A stretch of DNA of 8,888 nt from JBBTWV01 sp038062615 (lineage in GTDB: Bacteria; Patescibacteriota; Gracilibacteria; UBA1369; UM-FILTER-53-11): contig JBBTWV010000079.1 of the NCBI GenBank assembly GCA_038062615.1, forward strand, positions 1 through 8,888, given 5' to 3'. Shown here one piece after another: positions 1 through 5,200 of the stretch (position 1 is the first letter of the stretch; each line of letters starts with the position of its first letter). The translations under genes and the position numbers were made by a program. The notes beneath the pieces are model-generated. The model saw only the letters and a list, made by a program, of their open reading frames with translations. It had not been told where the DNA came from and made no database searches.

Positions 1-1
1 G

Positions 2-298
2 GTGATATTTCTCTCTAAAACTTTAGGAACCACCTGGGGTGGTTTATTTTCAGCCTTTCCTGCTACCTTTGCTTCCACATTTATTATTTACTACCAGCTC
101 CAAGGCAAAGAAAGTATCCCAGCCGTGGCACGCTCGGTATTTTTCCCCGGATCACTTGGCTTTATAGTTTATGCCCTGGCAGTGGCGATGAGTTTTCCCG
201 CAATAGGGATCTGGATTGGAACCCTCCTGGCATATCTGGCAACTTTTGCCTTCTTTGGTATCTATTATCTCATTCAAAAGCGCATTTTACGTTTTTAA
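2..298 (+). CDS. Small polytopic membrane protein, DUF3147/GlpM-like, probably 5'-truncated by the window edge
   Basis: The visible 98 residues are very hydrophobic. They suggest about three membrane segments, near residues 10-30, 47-65 and 68-92, and end in a short basic tail (QKRILRF). The pattern GGLFSAFPATFAST, with Gly-Gly and Phe-Pro inside the first helix, recalls the DUF3147/GlpM-like integral membrane families, whose function is not established. This assignment is from memory of the pattern and is tentative. A GTG at position 2 could be a start, but that motif is usually internal to a helix in such families, so the gene probably begins upstream of the window. It lies upstream of the split tRNA and so on the chromosome side of the inferred integration junction. 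I read it as a host gene, not a phage gene. Confidence 0.6.
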   Translation: MIFLSKTLGTTWGGLFSAFPATFASTFIIYYQLQGKESIPAVARSVFFPGSLGFIVYALAVAMSFPAIGIWIGTLLAYLATFAFFGIYYLIQKRILRF

Positions 299-321
299 CG
301 AGATCTGTTAAAGTCTTTTTT
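294..321 (+). terminator. Weak possible Rho-independent terminator after the membrane protein gene
   Basis: TTTAAC (294-299) and GTTAAA (307-312) can pair across a 7-nt loop, and a run of six T follows at 316-321. The stem is only 6 bp and AT-rich, it overlaps the stop codon, and three bases separate it from the T-run. It could reduce read-through into the tRNA but is not convincing. Confidence 0.25.
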
Positions 322-325
322 GCGT

Positions 326-361
326 GCGGGTATAGTATAACGGCTATTATACGACCTTGCC
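326..361 (+). pseudogene. 5' half of tRNA-Gly(GCC), interrupted just after the anticodon
   Basis: The 36 bases match a bacterial tRNA-Gly from position 1 to 36. The acceptor 5' strand is GCGGGTA (326-332), followed by T8-A9. The D-arm runs from GTAT at 335 through a loop containing CGG. The anticodon-stem 5' strand is CGACC (352-356), and the loop is TT with anticodon GCC (359-361). The expected continuation AA, then GGTCG closing the anticodon stem, a T-arm and an acceptor 3' strand TACCCGC are absent. Instead unrelated sequence starts at 362 (GTCTACGAACC). No 3' half occurs elsewhere in the window. As it stands this cannot fold into a tRNA. The likeliest explanation is integration of the downstream element into the anticodon loop, with the missing half at the far junction. 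Confidence 0.8.
352..361 (+). other. Inferred left attachment site core (attL) in the tRNA anticodon arm
   Basis: tRNA identity ends at 361 and a tyrosine recombinase gene begins about 190 bases later. Anticodon-loop integration is a known mode for tyrosine integrases. The crossover core would therefore lie in the anticodon stem-loop bases CGACCTTGCC. The exact core cannot be fixed without the right junction, which is outside the window. Confidence 0.55.
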
Positions 362-551
362 GTCTACGAACCGTGCAAATTGTGACCAGATTCAACCCCA
401 CCCTGAAATAATTTTTTGGTACCTTTTGATTGGAATTTAGCACGTCAACGGGACAGTGTCTATAGCCAAATAGACAAATGACAAGTTTCTCAAAAATTTA
501 CATTTGTCATTAAATACCGACACTTAATGCTTGCCTTATACAAGGCGTTTT
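362..551. other. Non-coding region between attL and the integrase gene, with an inverted repeat
   Basis: No credible reading frame is present before the integrase. The only clear structure is an 8-bp inverted repeat, GACAAATG (473-480) with CATTTGTC (501-508), separated by 20 AT-rich bases. The related word TGACAA recurs at 479 and, inverted, at 504-509. GACAGTGTC (452-460) is matched by its reverse complement GACACTGTC at 587-595, inside the integrase 5' end. These could be recombinase, excisionase or regulator binding sites. I could not fit a convincing -35/-10 promoter. Confidence 0.35.
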
Positions 552-1466
552 ATGTATGTTCATGCGCCTTTTAGTCTTGCCAACATGACACTGTCTCAGG
601 CCATAGAAAGGTATTTTATCCACTGCAAAAGTTTTGCATATTCCGAGCAGACGATACGGTGTTACTACTTCATCCTCAAAAGGTTCGTTTTGAGTGCCGG
701 GAATCTTGAAACTGAAAAAATAACGATTGCAGATGTTGAAAATTTTATGGCTGGGTTTGGTGACGTGAAAGTAAGGACGACTCGTCTTTATCTTACTTGT
801 ATAAGGTCCCTAAGCCATTTCTGCTTTGATTATGGAATCCAATTCTTGGACTCGAGAAAAATAAAACTCCCTCGCCAGAAAAAAAACGAGACGGTGAAAG
901 ACGAAATAACCGAAGATGAGTTTGGTAGATTGCGTGCCGTAATCGATCTCAGCTCAGATATTGGTGTCCGGAATCGGACCATAATTGAATTACTCCGTTA
1001 TTCCGGCTGTCGCATTAGTGAACTCTGTGGGCTTGAAGTTCAAAACATCAATTTTGAACGGAGAGAATTTTGCGTGAAGGGAAAAGGCGGCGGGATGATG
1101 TACTACAATTTTACGCCGGAAGTTTCTTGCTGGCTCAAAAGGTGGTTGAGCATCCACGACACTTCTCAATGGGTTTTTTGTGCATTCAATAATGGGATAC
1201 TGAAAGAAAGGCCTATTGGAACATTCATAGTTCGGCAATCCCTGAAAAAGCTTAGGCAAAAGGCCGGTATTGAAAAACGAATAACTCCCCATGCCATGCG
1301 CCATCTTTTTGCTACGGACTGGGATAGGAACGGTGGAAATATTTTTATACTTCAAAAACTCCTTAATCATTCCAAAATAACTACCACTCAAACTTATGTT
1401 GATTGCGGGCGTGAGTACGTGAGAAAAAAATATGATGAGTTTTTCATTAATCGCATTTCTTCTTGA
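552..1466 (+). CDS. int: XerD-like tyrosine recombinase, likely prophage integrase
   Basis: This is a complete tyrosine recombinase, which would catalyse site-specific integration and excision by cleaving DNA through a phosphotyrosine link. Numbered from the upstream TTG at 531, the N-terminal SAM-like core-binding domain covers about residues 19-105 and the catalytic domain about 125-300. All six active-site residues are visible: R161 (CRISELCGL), K185 (VKGKG), H254 and R257 (PHAMRH), H280 (LLNHS) and Y289 (TTQTYV). About 300 residues is the size of XerC/XerD, so there is no separate arm-binding domain. ATG 552 is preferred because AAGG at 542-545 is correctly spaced. ATG 585 also fits the family N-terminus, and TTG 531 is possible. 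Its closeness to the split tRNA-Gly makes it the best candidate for the enzyme that made the junction. It is transcribed away from the junction, in the same direction as the structural genes. Confidence 0.93.
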   Translation: MYVHAPFSLANMTLSQAIERYFIHCKSFAYSEQTIRCYYFILKRFVLSAGNLETEKITIADVENFMAGFGDVKVRTTRLYLTCIRSLSHFCFDYGIQFLDSRKIKLPRQKKNETVKDEITEDEFGRLRAVIDLSSDIGVRNRTIIELLRYSGCRISELCGLEVQNINFERREFCVKGKGGGMMYYNFTPEVSCWLKRWLSIHDTSQWVFCAFNNGILKERPIGTFIVRQSLKKLRQKAGIEKRITPHAMRHLFATDWDRNGGNIFILQKLLNHSKITTTQTYVDCGREYVRKKYDEFFINRISS

Positions 1467-1508
1467 TATGGATGGCCATTGGCATTGACTCGTGTCTTAA
1501 TTGGGAAA

Positions 1509-1727
1509 ATGTTGCACACTATTCTTATAGTTTCTGGTCCTGAACTGGCGAATGCGCGGCAGGTTATTACGAACGGGCACATGAATTTACAGGAGGTGCT
1601 CGCTGATTTGAATTACGCGAAAGCAAGTATTGAACAAACCATTAAAAATGTACCGGGGCAGTCGCAGCCTCAAAAAATTGACATGGACGCTATTTTGGGC
1701 GCCATGAATAAAGAGAAAGGCACTTGA
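1509..1727 (+). CDS. Small hypothetical protein, 72 aa
   Basis: I do not recognise this protein. From ATG 1509 it has a short hydrophobic start (MLHTILIVSG), then a helical, mildly acidic middle (MNLQEVLADLNYAKASIEQ) and a polar tail rich in Gln, Lys and Met. It has no cysteine pair, clear helix-turn-helix or membrane segment. An upstream in-frame TTG at 1479 would add ten residues, and ATG 1581 would shorten it. None has a good ribosome binding site. Its stop codon overlaps the TTG start of the KH-domain gene (TTGA, 1724-1727), which supports it being a real gene translationally coupled to the RNA-binding protein. Function unknown. Confidence 0.55.
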   Translation: MLHTILIVSGPELANARQVITNGHMNLQEVLADLNYAKASIEQTIKNVPGQSQPQKIDMDAILGAMNKEKGT

Positions 1728-1990
1728 TTGATCCTCAAGAAAATTCAAAACAACTGCTCGCGTGGTTCCGCGACCTCATGGGCGGCATTGTGACTCATCC
1801 GGATGCCGTTGAGATTACGGAGTCGCATGATGACATGGGTTTGCTTTTCGTTGTCAGGGTTCATAAAGAAGATCGCGGCCGAGTCATTGGGAGCACTGGA
1901 AAAAACGCTGACGCGCTTCGTCTGTTACTGAGATGCGCTGGCGGCAGCAGGGATTTGCGAGCCGCATTAAAGATCGATGTTCCAAGATAG
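1724..1990 (+). CDS. KH-domain RNA-binding protein, KhpA-like
   Basis: This 88-residue protein is a single KH domain of the KhpA (YlqC) type, which binds single-stranded RNA and in Firmicutes pairs with KhpB. The canonical loop is RGRVIGSTGKNADALRLLL, with the GxxG at residues 56-59. It is preceded by the strand LLFVVRVHKED and followed by RAALKIDVPR. Length and architecture match KhpA (about 75-90 aa). The combination DDMG, LLLR, a glycine and R..LKI..P resembles, from memory, the patescibacterial branch of the family. The TTG start at 1724 is chosen because the domain needs residues from about position 8 onward. It overlaps the previous stop, and AAAGG lies just upstream. The next in-frame ATG (1778) would cut the first helix. 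A KH protein directly after an integrase is unusual. The candidate structured RNA begins 5 bases after its stop, which suggests a partner. Confidence 0.85.
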   Translation: MIDPQENSKQLLAWFRDLMGGIVTHPDAVEITESHDDMGLLFVVRVHKEDRGRVIGSTGKNADALRLLLRCAGGSRDLRAALKIDVPR

Positions 1991-1995
1991 CACCG

Positions 1996-2137
1996 GTCCA
2001 TTCGTCTGAACTTCTCAAAAAGTTCTCTGGCCTCTCCGGTCGAATAGCACAACTCGTATGGGTGGTGCGACACTCTGGCCGCAAGGTCAGGGAAAACTAT
2101 CCAGCCGGGCGCTATCGGGAGGTTCAGACGAGTGGAT
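1996..2137 (+). ncRNA. Candidate structured RNA closed by a 21-bp helix
   Basis: Positions 1996-2016 pair with 2117-2137 over 21 consecutive base pairs with no bulge. Four are G-U (1996/2137, 2001/2132, 2012/2121, 2015/2118) and the rest Watson-Crick. The roughly 100-nt interior holds three plausible hairpins. The first is TGGCC 2028-2032 with GGTCG 2038-2042. The second is GCAC 2047-2050 plus ACTC 2052-2055 with GGGT 2060-2063 plus GTGC 2065-2068, around a GTAT loop. The third is CTCTGGCC 2073-2080 with GGTCAGGG 2085-2092, around a GCAA (GNRA) tetraloop. Together this is a closed multi-branch fold. It lies between the KH gene stop (1990) and the next ATG (2155), where I see no good coding frame. 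No T-run follows, so it is not a simple terminator. I could not match it to RNase P, tmRNA, SRP RNA, 5S rRNA or a group I or II intron. Strand is inferred from the neighbouring genes. Confidence 0.6.
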
Positions 2138-2154
2138 GACTAAAATTTCAAACT

Positions 2155-2586
2155 ATGTGCGATAAATGCGCCGCGAAAATTTTGGATGCTGGCACGACAA
2201 CTCACTACATTTCCGGAGCTACACAGCCCGAGAAGAAGAAAGAATCCAAGAAGATTTCATATTTGGGGAAGGCTGTTTTCAATTCCTACCACTGGGCTGC
2301 TCTCGTGGCTTTTAATGTAGCTATGGCCGTGGAACATTCCAGACTGCAATTCTTTATTGCCTTTGCCCTATTGATGGGGATTTTTGTTGCCGCTACAAAA
2401 CTGGTTGTTGAGCATGAGAAGCAGACCGAGGACGACCTACTCATCGAATGCGAGAAGTGTCACATGCGAGTTGAGGCTGTTCATGATTTTTCCCTGGGTG
2501 GTGCATCAGGCACCATGTGCTGCAATTGCGCGGGAGATTTTTACGACTTTCTCGGGACGAATAACATCCAAGTATCCGCTGGCTGA
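2155..2586 (+). CDS. Membrane protein with two membrane segments and a C-terminal zinc-ribbon-like domain
   Basis: I do not recognise the family. The 143 residues begin with a CxxC pair (C2, C5). A lysine-rich linker (about 26-34) follows, then two probable membrane helices (about 44-60 and 65-85). A soluble C-terminal domain carries two more pairs, C99/C102 (ECEKC) and C122 or C123/C125 (CCNC), which together look like a four-cysteine zinc ribbon. The short turn between helices suggests a hairpin with both ends on the same side, probably the cytoplasm, so N- and C-terminal cysteines could contribute to one metal site. ATG 2155 has no ribosome binding site. It is the first gene after the structured RNA and the first of three successive small cysteine-containing proteins. 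Role unknown; a phage-encoded membrane or host-interaction factor is possible. Confidence 0.75.
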   Translation: MCDKCAAKILDAGTTTHYISGATQPEKKKESKKISYLGKAVFNSYHWAALVAFNVAMAVEHSRLQFFIAFALLMGIFVAATKLVVEHEKQTEDDLLIECEKCHMRVEAVHDFSLGGASGTMCCNCAGDFYDFLGTNNIQVSAG

Positions 2587-2593
2587 TCCACCT

Positions 2594-2791
2594 ATGAGAA
2601 AAACCATCACGGAACACATTGAAAAAGAAATATATTATTGCGATTTGTGCATGAAAGAAATTTATGATGGTCCCCTAGATGCCATGAATGTTCAGGATTA
2701 TCAATTTCATCGTGAATGTGCAGGCAAGGCTCTCATCGAAAAAATGGAATCTATGAAAGTCAAAAAAGAAATCATTTCAAAATCTTTATGA
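2594..2791 (+). CDS. Small zinc-finger-like protein, 65 aa
   Basis: The frame is open from 2384, but the upstream part overlaps the preceding gene in another frame and reads as non-biological sequence. ATG 2594, seven bases after the previous stop, is therefore the likely start. The protein has one putative metal site of the form CxxC-x19-HxxC (C16, C19, H39, C42), similar to half a LIM or treble-clef finger. A lysine- and glutamate-rich helix (ALIEKMESMKVKKEI) follows. Its stop overlaps the next gene's start as ATGA (2788-2791), a typical coupled arrangement. It could bind nucleic acid or protein. I cannot name a family. Confidence 0.65.
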   Translation: MRKTITEHIEKEIYYCDLCMKEIYDGPLDAMNVQDYQFHRECAGKALIEKMESMKVKKEIISKSL

Positions 2792-2952
2792 TAACAGAAA
2801 TACTTTGTTATTTCGGGTTTCATAAAACTGAATATGCGCATCACCGTTTAGATATTGCCAAGAAATTCTGTGTGCGGTGCAAAGAAGATTTAAGTCTCCA
2901 TAAATACTGTGAATACGGAGAAATTATTTACGTCAATTCATTCCCTTTATGA
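2788..2952 (+). CDS. Tiny zinc-ribbon-like phage protein, 54 aa (DUF1660-like pattern)
   Basis: Translation from ATG 2788 gives 54 residues with the spacing C7-x4-H12 ... C28-x2-C31 (LCYFGFH ... FCVRC). This is the layout of short phage zinc-ribbon proteins such as DUF1660, which typically start with a Cys, a Gly-His-Lys segment and a later CxRC pair. The likeness is by pattern only, and no function is established for that family. The start overlaps the previous stop (ATGA). Its own stop at 2950-2952 overlaps an ATG at 2949 in the same way. A longer reading from upstream start codons would run through the preceding gene in a different frame and is rejected. Confidence 0.6.
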   Translation: MITEILCYFGFHKTEYAHHRLDIAKKFCVRCKEDLSLHKYCEYGEIIYVNSFPL

Positions 2953-3526
2953 AGCAAAAAAAAAAGCCCAAGCCAAGGTACTAGGGGCTGTTGCGCTCAA
3001 ACACCGGAAGGTGCTTGAGAATCTAGGAAAAGCTAGGGAGGACGGCAAAAAGCCAACAATGGAGCAAGGAATGATTGATGCCGGTTATAGCCCAAGTTAT
3101 GCCAGAGCCGGGCAGATCAAAGACACAAGAGCATGGAATGAGCTCCTAGAAGTAGAACTGCCAGACAATGAACTTACGAGGCATCACAATCAGCTTCTCA
3201 ACCTCTCCAAAATCGAACACATGGTGTTCCCCGTGGCTGCTACGCAAGAGCAAATTACACAACTGATTGAAGAGTGTGGCTGTCACGCTAAAAGGTTTAT
3301 GTTCTCGGAAACACAGACGCATGTATGGTTCTTTGCTCCCGATGGCATAGCAAAGAAGAACGCCCTAAACATGGCCTATAAACTGAAGAAACGCTATGAC
3401 AACAGCATCACCATCAAAGGAAAACTTAGTGGACTTAGTGATGAAGAAATTAGACGAAGAAAATCCGAAATTATCGCAGGAGTTATCGGAGCTATTGCAG
3501 GAAGAGGAAAAAAGAAAGACGTTTAA
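2909..3526 (+). CDS. Putative phage terminase small subunit (TerS)
   Basis: The small terminase recognises phage DNA and loads the large-subunit packaging motor. The evidence is position, directly upstream of and overlapping the large subunit, and the helical segment AGYSPSYARAG (about residues 58-68). That segment is followed by a helix (AWNELLEVELPDNE) and LTRHHNQLLNLS, a layout common in small terminases. The C-terminal half (about 105-170) has a beta-alpha pattern, and a basic end (GRGKKKDV) closes the protein. The start is uncertain. GTG 2909 keeps one frame but overlaps the preceding gene by 44 nt. ATG 2949, in the ATGA overlap, would match the operon's style but lies in another frame and needs a -1 shift, or one extra A, at the A10 run 2956-2965. 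That would give about 192 residues beginning MKQKKKAQAK. The 3' end overlaps the large terminase by up to 131 nt. Confidence 0.7.
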   Translation: MNTEKLFTSIHSLYEAKKKAQAKVLGAVALKHRKVLENLGKAREDGKKPTMEQGMIDAGYSPSYARAGQIKDTRAWNELLEVELPDNELTRHHNQLLNLSKIEHMVFPVAATQEQITQLIEECGCHAKRFMFSETQTHVWFFAPDGIAKKNALNMAYKLKKRYDNSITIKGKLSGLSDEEIRRRKSEIIAGVIGAIAGRGKKKDV

Positions 3527-4946
3527 CCCGGCGCGCGACTACATACCGAATGGTAAAGCCGCGGAGTTCATCGCAATGGTTGGTGCGGACAAGCACCTTG
3601 TGAATATGTTCATCGCGGCAAATGGTGTCGGCAAGAGCGCATCCGGCGCGAATATTTTGACGAACATTGTGTTTGGGCCGCAAAGCGATTGGTTCCAGCA
3701 TCCTCTCTTCCAAAAATGGCCGTATCTCAAGCGAGCTCGTATCATTTCCGACCCGACCACGATCAAGGAGAAGATCATCCCTGAAATTCAAAAATGGTTC
3801 CCGACAAACGAATCGGCAAAACTTCCTATCGCTAACTTCGAAATGGGTAAGGAAGGGAAAAACTACGTTTGCAAAATCACTACCAACACAGGATGGGTGA
3901 TTGATTTGATGAGTACCGAGCAGGATGCCAAAGAGTTTGAATCAGCTGACATTGGTTTTGTGTGGATCGATGAGCCGATGCCAAAGGATAAATTCAATGC
4001 CACTCTCGCTCGCGGACGTATGGGCATAATTATCGTCTGGACTTTCACGCCCCTCACCTTCTCCGCTTGGATAAAAAACTGGATGGACGAGCACCCGGAC
4101 GACATGGATCACGTTGAAGCCGAGGCAGAAGACAACTGCAAAATACATGGTGTTCGCGGGATTCTTGAACATACAAATATCAAACGCATGATGGATGCCA
4201 TGCCAGAAGATGAACGCGAAGCCCGTGTGTTCGGTAAATTTGGCCACCTCATCGGACGTGTTCACAAACTTTTCCGTCGTAAAATTCACGTCATCCGGCC
4301 ATTTCCGCTTGATCCAAAGTCATATACGACTTACATGGCACTCGATCCTCACCCGCGCACGCCAGATCACGTTCTCTACATCAGCGTGAATAGCAAGGGA
4401 ACGAAATATATTACTGGCGAGATTGTTCATCAGGGCTCGGTTAAAGAACTTTTTGAGCGCATGAAGGCTTTCGAAACGACCATGAATTACAGAATCGAAG
4501 GAAGAATTATAGACCCGTCGGCCTACAATGACGATCAGCACAGAAAAGATCCCAGCGTTGGCTCTCAATTTTTCGATCTCGGCATGCACTTCGTAAAAGG
4601 TAGCAAAGACCTCATGGCTGGCATCAAAAGAACCGACGATGCGCTCAATTACGAAATGAAAGATGGATTGATGATTCGGCCACCAGAACTTTTGTATTTT
4701 TCTACATGCCCTGTTACAATTAAGCAGACAGAAGAATATGTTTGGCAGGAGTGGAAAGGAACAGCCAAGGACGAGAAAAAGGCTAATCCACGCCCAAAAG
4801 ACATAAACGATCATCAGGTAGAGAACAAGCACAGAATCTTACTTTCCGAGCCGGTATTTGTCCCATACAGCATGAGATATGATTCCGGTTATGTTGGCAA
4901 AACCCTCGCGGAGGAAGAAGAATCTCTTGATCCCTACGCAAAGTAA
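3396..4946 (+). CDS. terL: Phage terminase large subunit (TerL), ATPase and nuclease
   Basis: TerL is the motor that pumps phage DNA into the prohead and cuts it. The N-terminal ATPase domain has a Walker A-type P-loop (AANGVGKSASG, K80), a Walker B with catalytic glutamate (IGFVWIDEP, D192/E193) and a coupling motif (VWTFTPL, about 215-220). The C-terminal RNase H-like nuclease domain shows three acidic segments: D317 (MALDPHP), D373 (IIDPSAYND) and D469/D472 (DINDHQVENKHR). At 516 aa the length is normal. ATG 3396 is the furthest upstream start. ATG 3441 and a TTG near 3500 after GGAG are alternatives that would shrink the overlap with the small subunit without touching the P-loop. Neighbours (putative TerS, portal, scaffold) confirm the role. 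Confidence 0.95.
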   Translation: MTTASPSKENLVDLVMKKLDEENPKLSQELSELLQEEEKRKTFNPARDYIPNGKAAEFIAMVGADKHLVNMFIAANGVGKSASGANILTNIVFGPQSDWFQHPLFQKWPYLKRARIISDPTTIKEKIIPEIQKWFPTNESAKLPIANFEMGKEGKNYVCKITTNTGWVIDLMSTEQDAKEFESADIGFVWIDEPMPKDKFNATLARGRMGIIIVWTFTPLTFSAWIKNWMDEHPDDMDHVEAEAEDNCKIHGVRGILEHTNIKRMMDAMPEDEREARVFGKFGHLIGRVHKLFRRKIHVIRPFPLDPKSYTTYMALDPHPRTPDHVLYISVNSKGTKYITGEIVHQGSVKELFERMKAFETTMNYRIEGRIIDPSAYNDDQHRKDPSVGSQFFDLGMHFVKGSKDLMAGIKRTDDALNYEMKDGLMIRPPELLYFSTCPVTIKQTEEYVWQEWKGTAKDEKKANPRPKDINDHQVENKHRILLSEPVFVPYSMRYDSGYVGKTLAEEEESLDPYAK

Positions 4947-4948
4947 TT

Positions 4949-5200
4949 ATGCTCAAAGGGCTACCACAATCAGCACGCGGTACGAACTGGCATAAACAAC
5001 TTGAGCACAAGAGGAAGAAGCGTGCTTTTCATGTTGCTGAAATGAGAAATTGGAAGGCATTTTTCTACAGCGAAGCCGGTGCAGAAATGATGTACAGAAC
5101 CGCGAGAAACCGCGAAAAGAAGATCTTCGTAACTCGCTGGGGCAGATTTAAACAATACCTAAAAGAACTCTTTAACAAGCCACAAAATGTCAATGCTTAA
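4949..5200 (+). CDS. Small basic protein of unknown function between TerL and portal
   Basis: This 83-residue protein starts two bases after the large terminase stop. It is strongly basic (HKRKKR, RNREKK) and rich in aromatics (NWKAFFY, WGRF), with no membrane segment or cysteine pair. The charge suggests contact with DNA or with acidic proteins, but I do not recognise a family. It overlaps the next gene by 14 nt, which supports it being real and co-translated. No ribosome binding site is visible. The antisense frame across the same region is judged a shadow. Confidence 0.65.
   Translation: MLKGLPQSARGTNWHKQLEHKRKKRAFHVAEMRNWKAFFYSEAGAEMMYRTARNREKKIFVTRWGRFKQYLKELFNKPQNVNA

Noticed and set aside
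382..408. T-loop-like ATTCAAC followed by CCCACCCTG, possibly a decayed tRNA 3' half
   Set aside because: The flanking bases do not form a T-stem, the end matches only about four acceptor pairs, and the anticodon stem is not closed. I treat it as chance similarity.
362..530. Group I intron in the tRNA anticodon loop
   Set aside because: Such introns occur in some bacterial tRNAs, but no 3' exon starting AAGGTCG appears downstream in the window and no intron core motifs were seen. A phage integrase follows instead.
420..530. Sigma-70 promoter for the integrase
   Set aside because: Words such as TTGATT and TTGTCA occur, but none has a good -10 box at 16-18 bp spacing, so I do not call a promoter.
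1996..2137. Miniature inverted-repeat transposable element
   Set aside because: All four imperfect positions in the 21-bp pairing are G-U compatible, the interior folds too, and I saw no target-site duplication beside the ends. A MITE cannot be fully excluded.
1933..2139. 68-aa open frame over the KH gene end and the structured RNA
   Set aside because: It overlaps the KH gene in another frame, its composition looks random, and the region is better explained by the paired RNA.
4320..4832. 170-aa open frame on the minus strand inside the large terminase gene
   Set aside because: It lies opposite well-supported TerL nuclease motifs, has no family-like pattern, and is a shadow of the coding strand.
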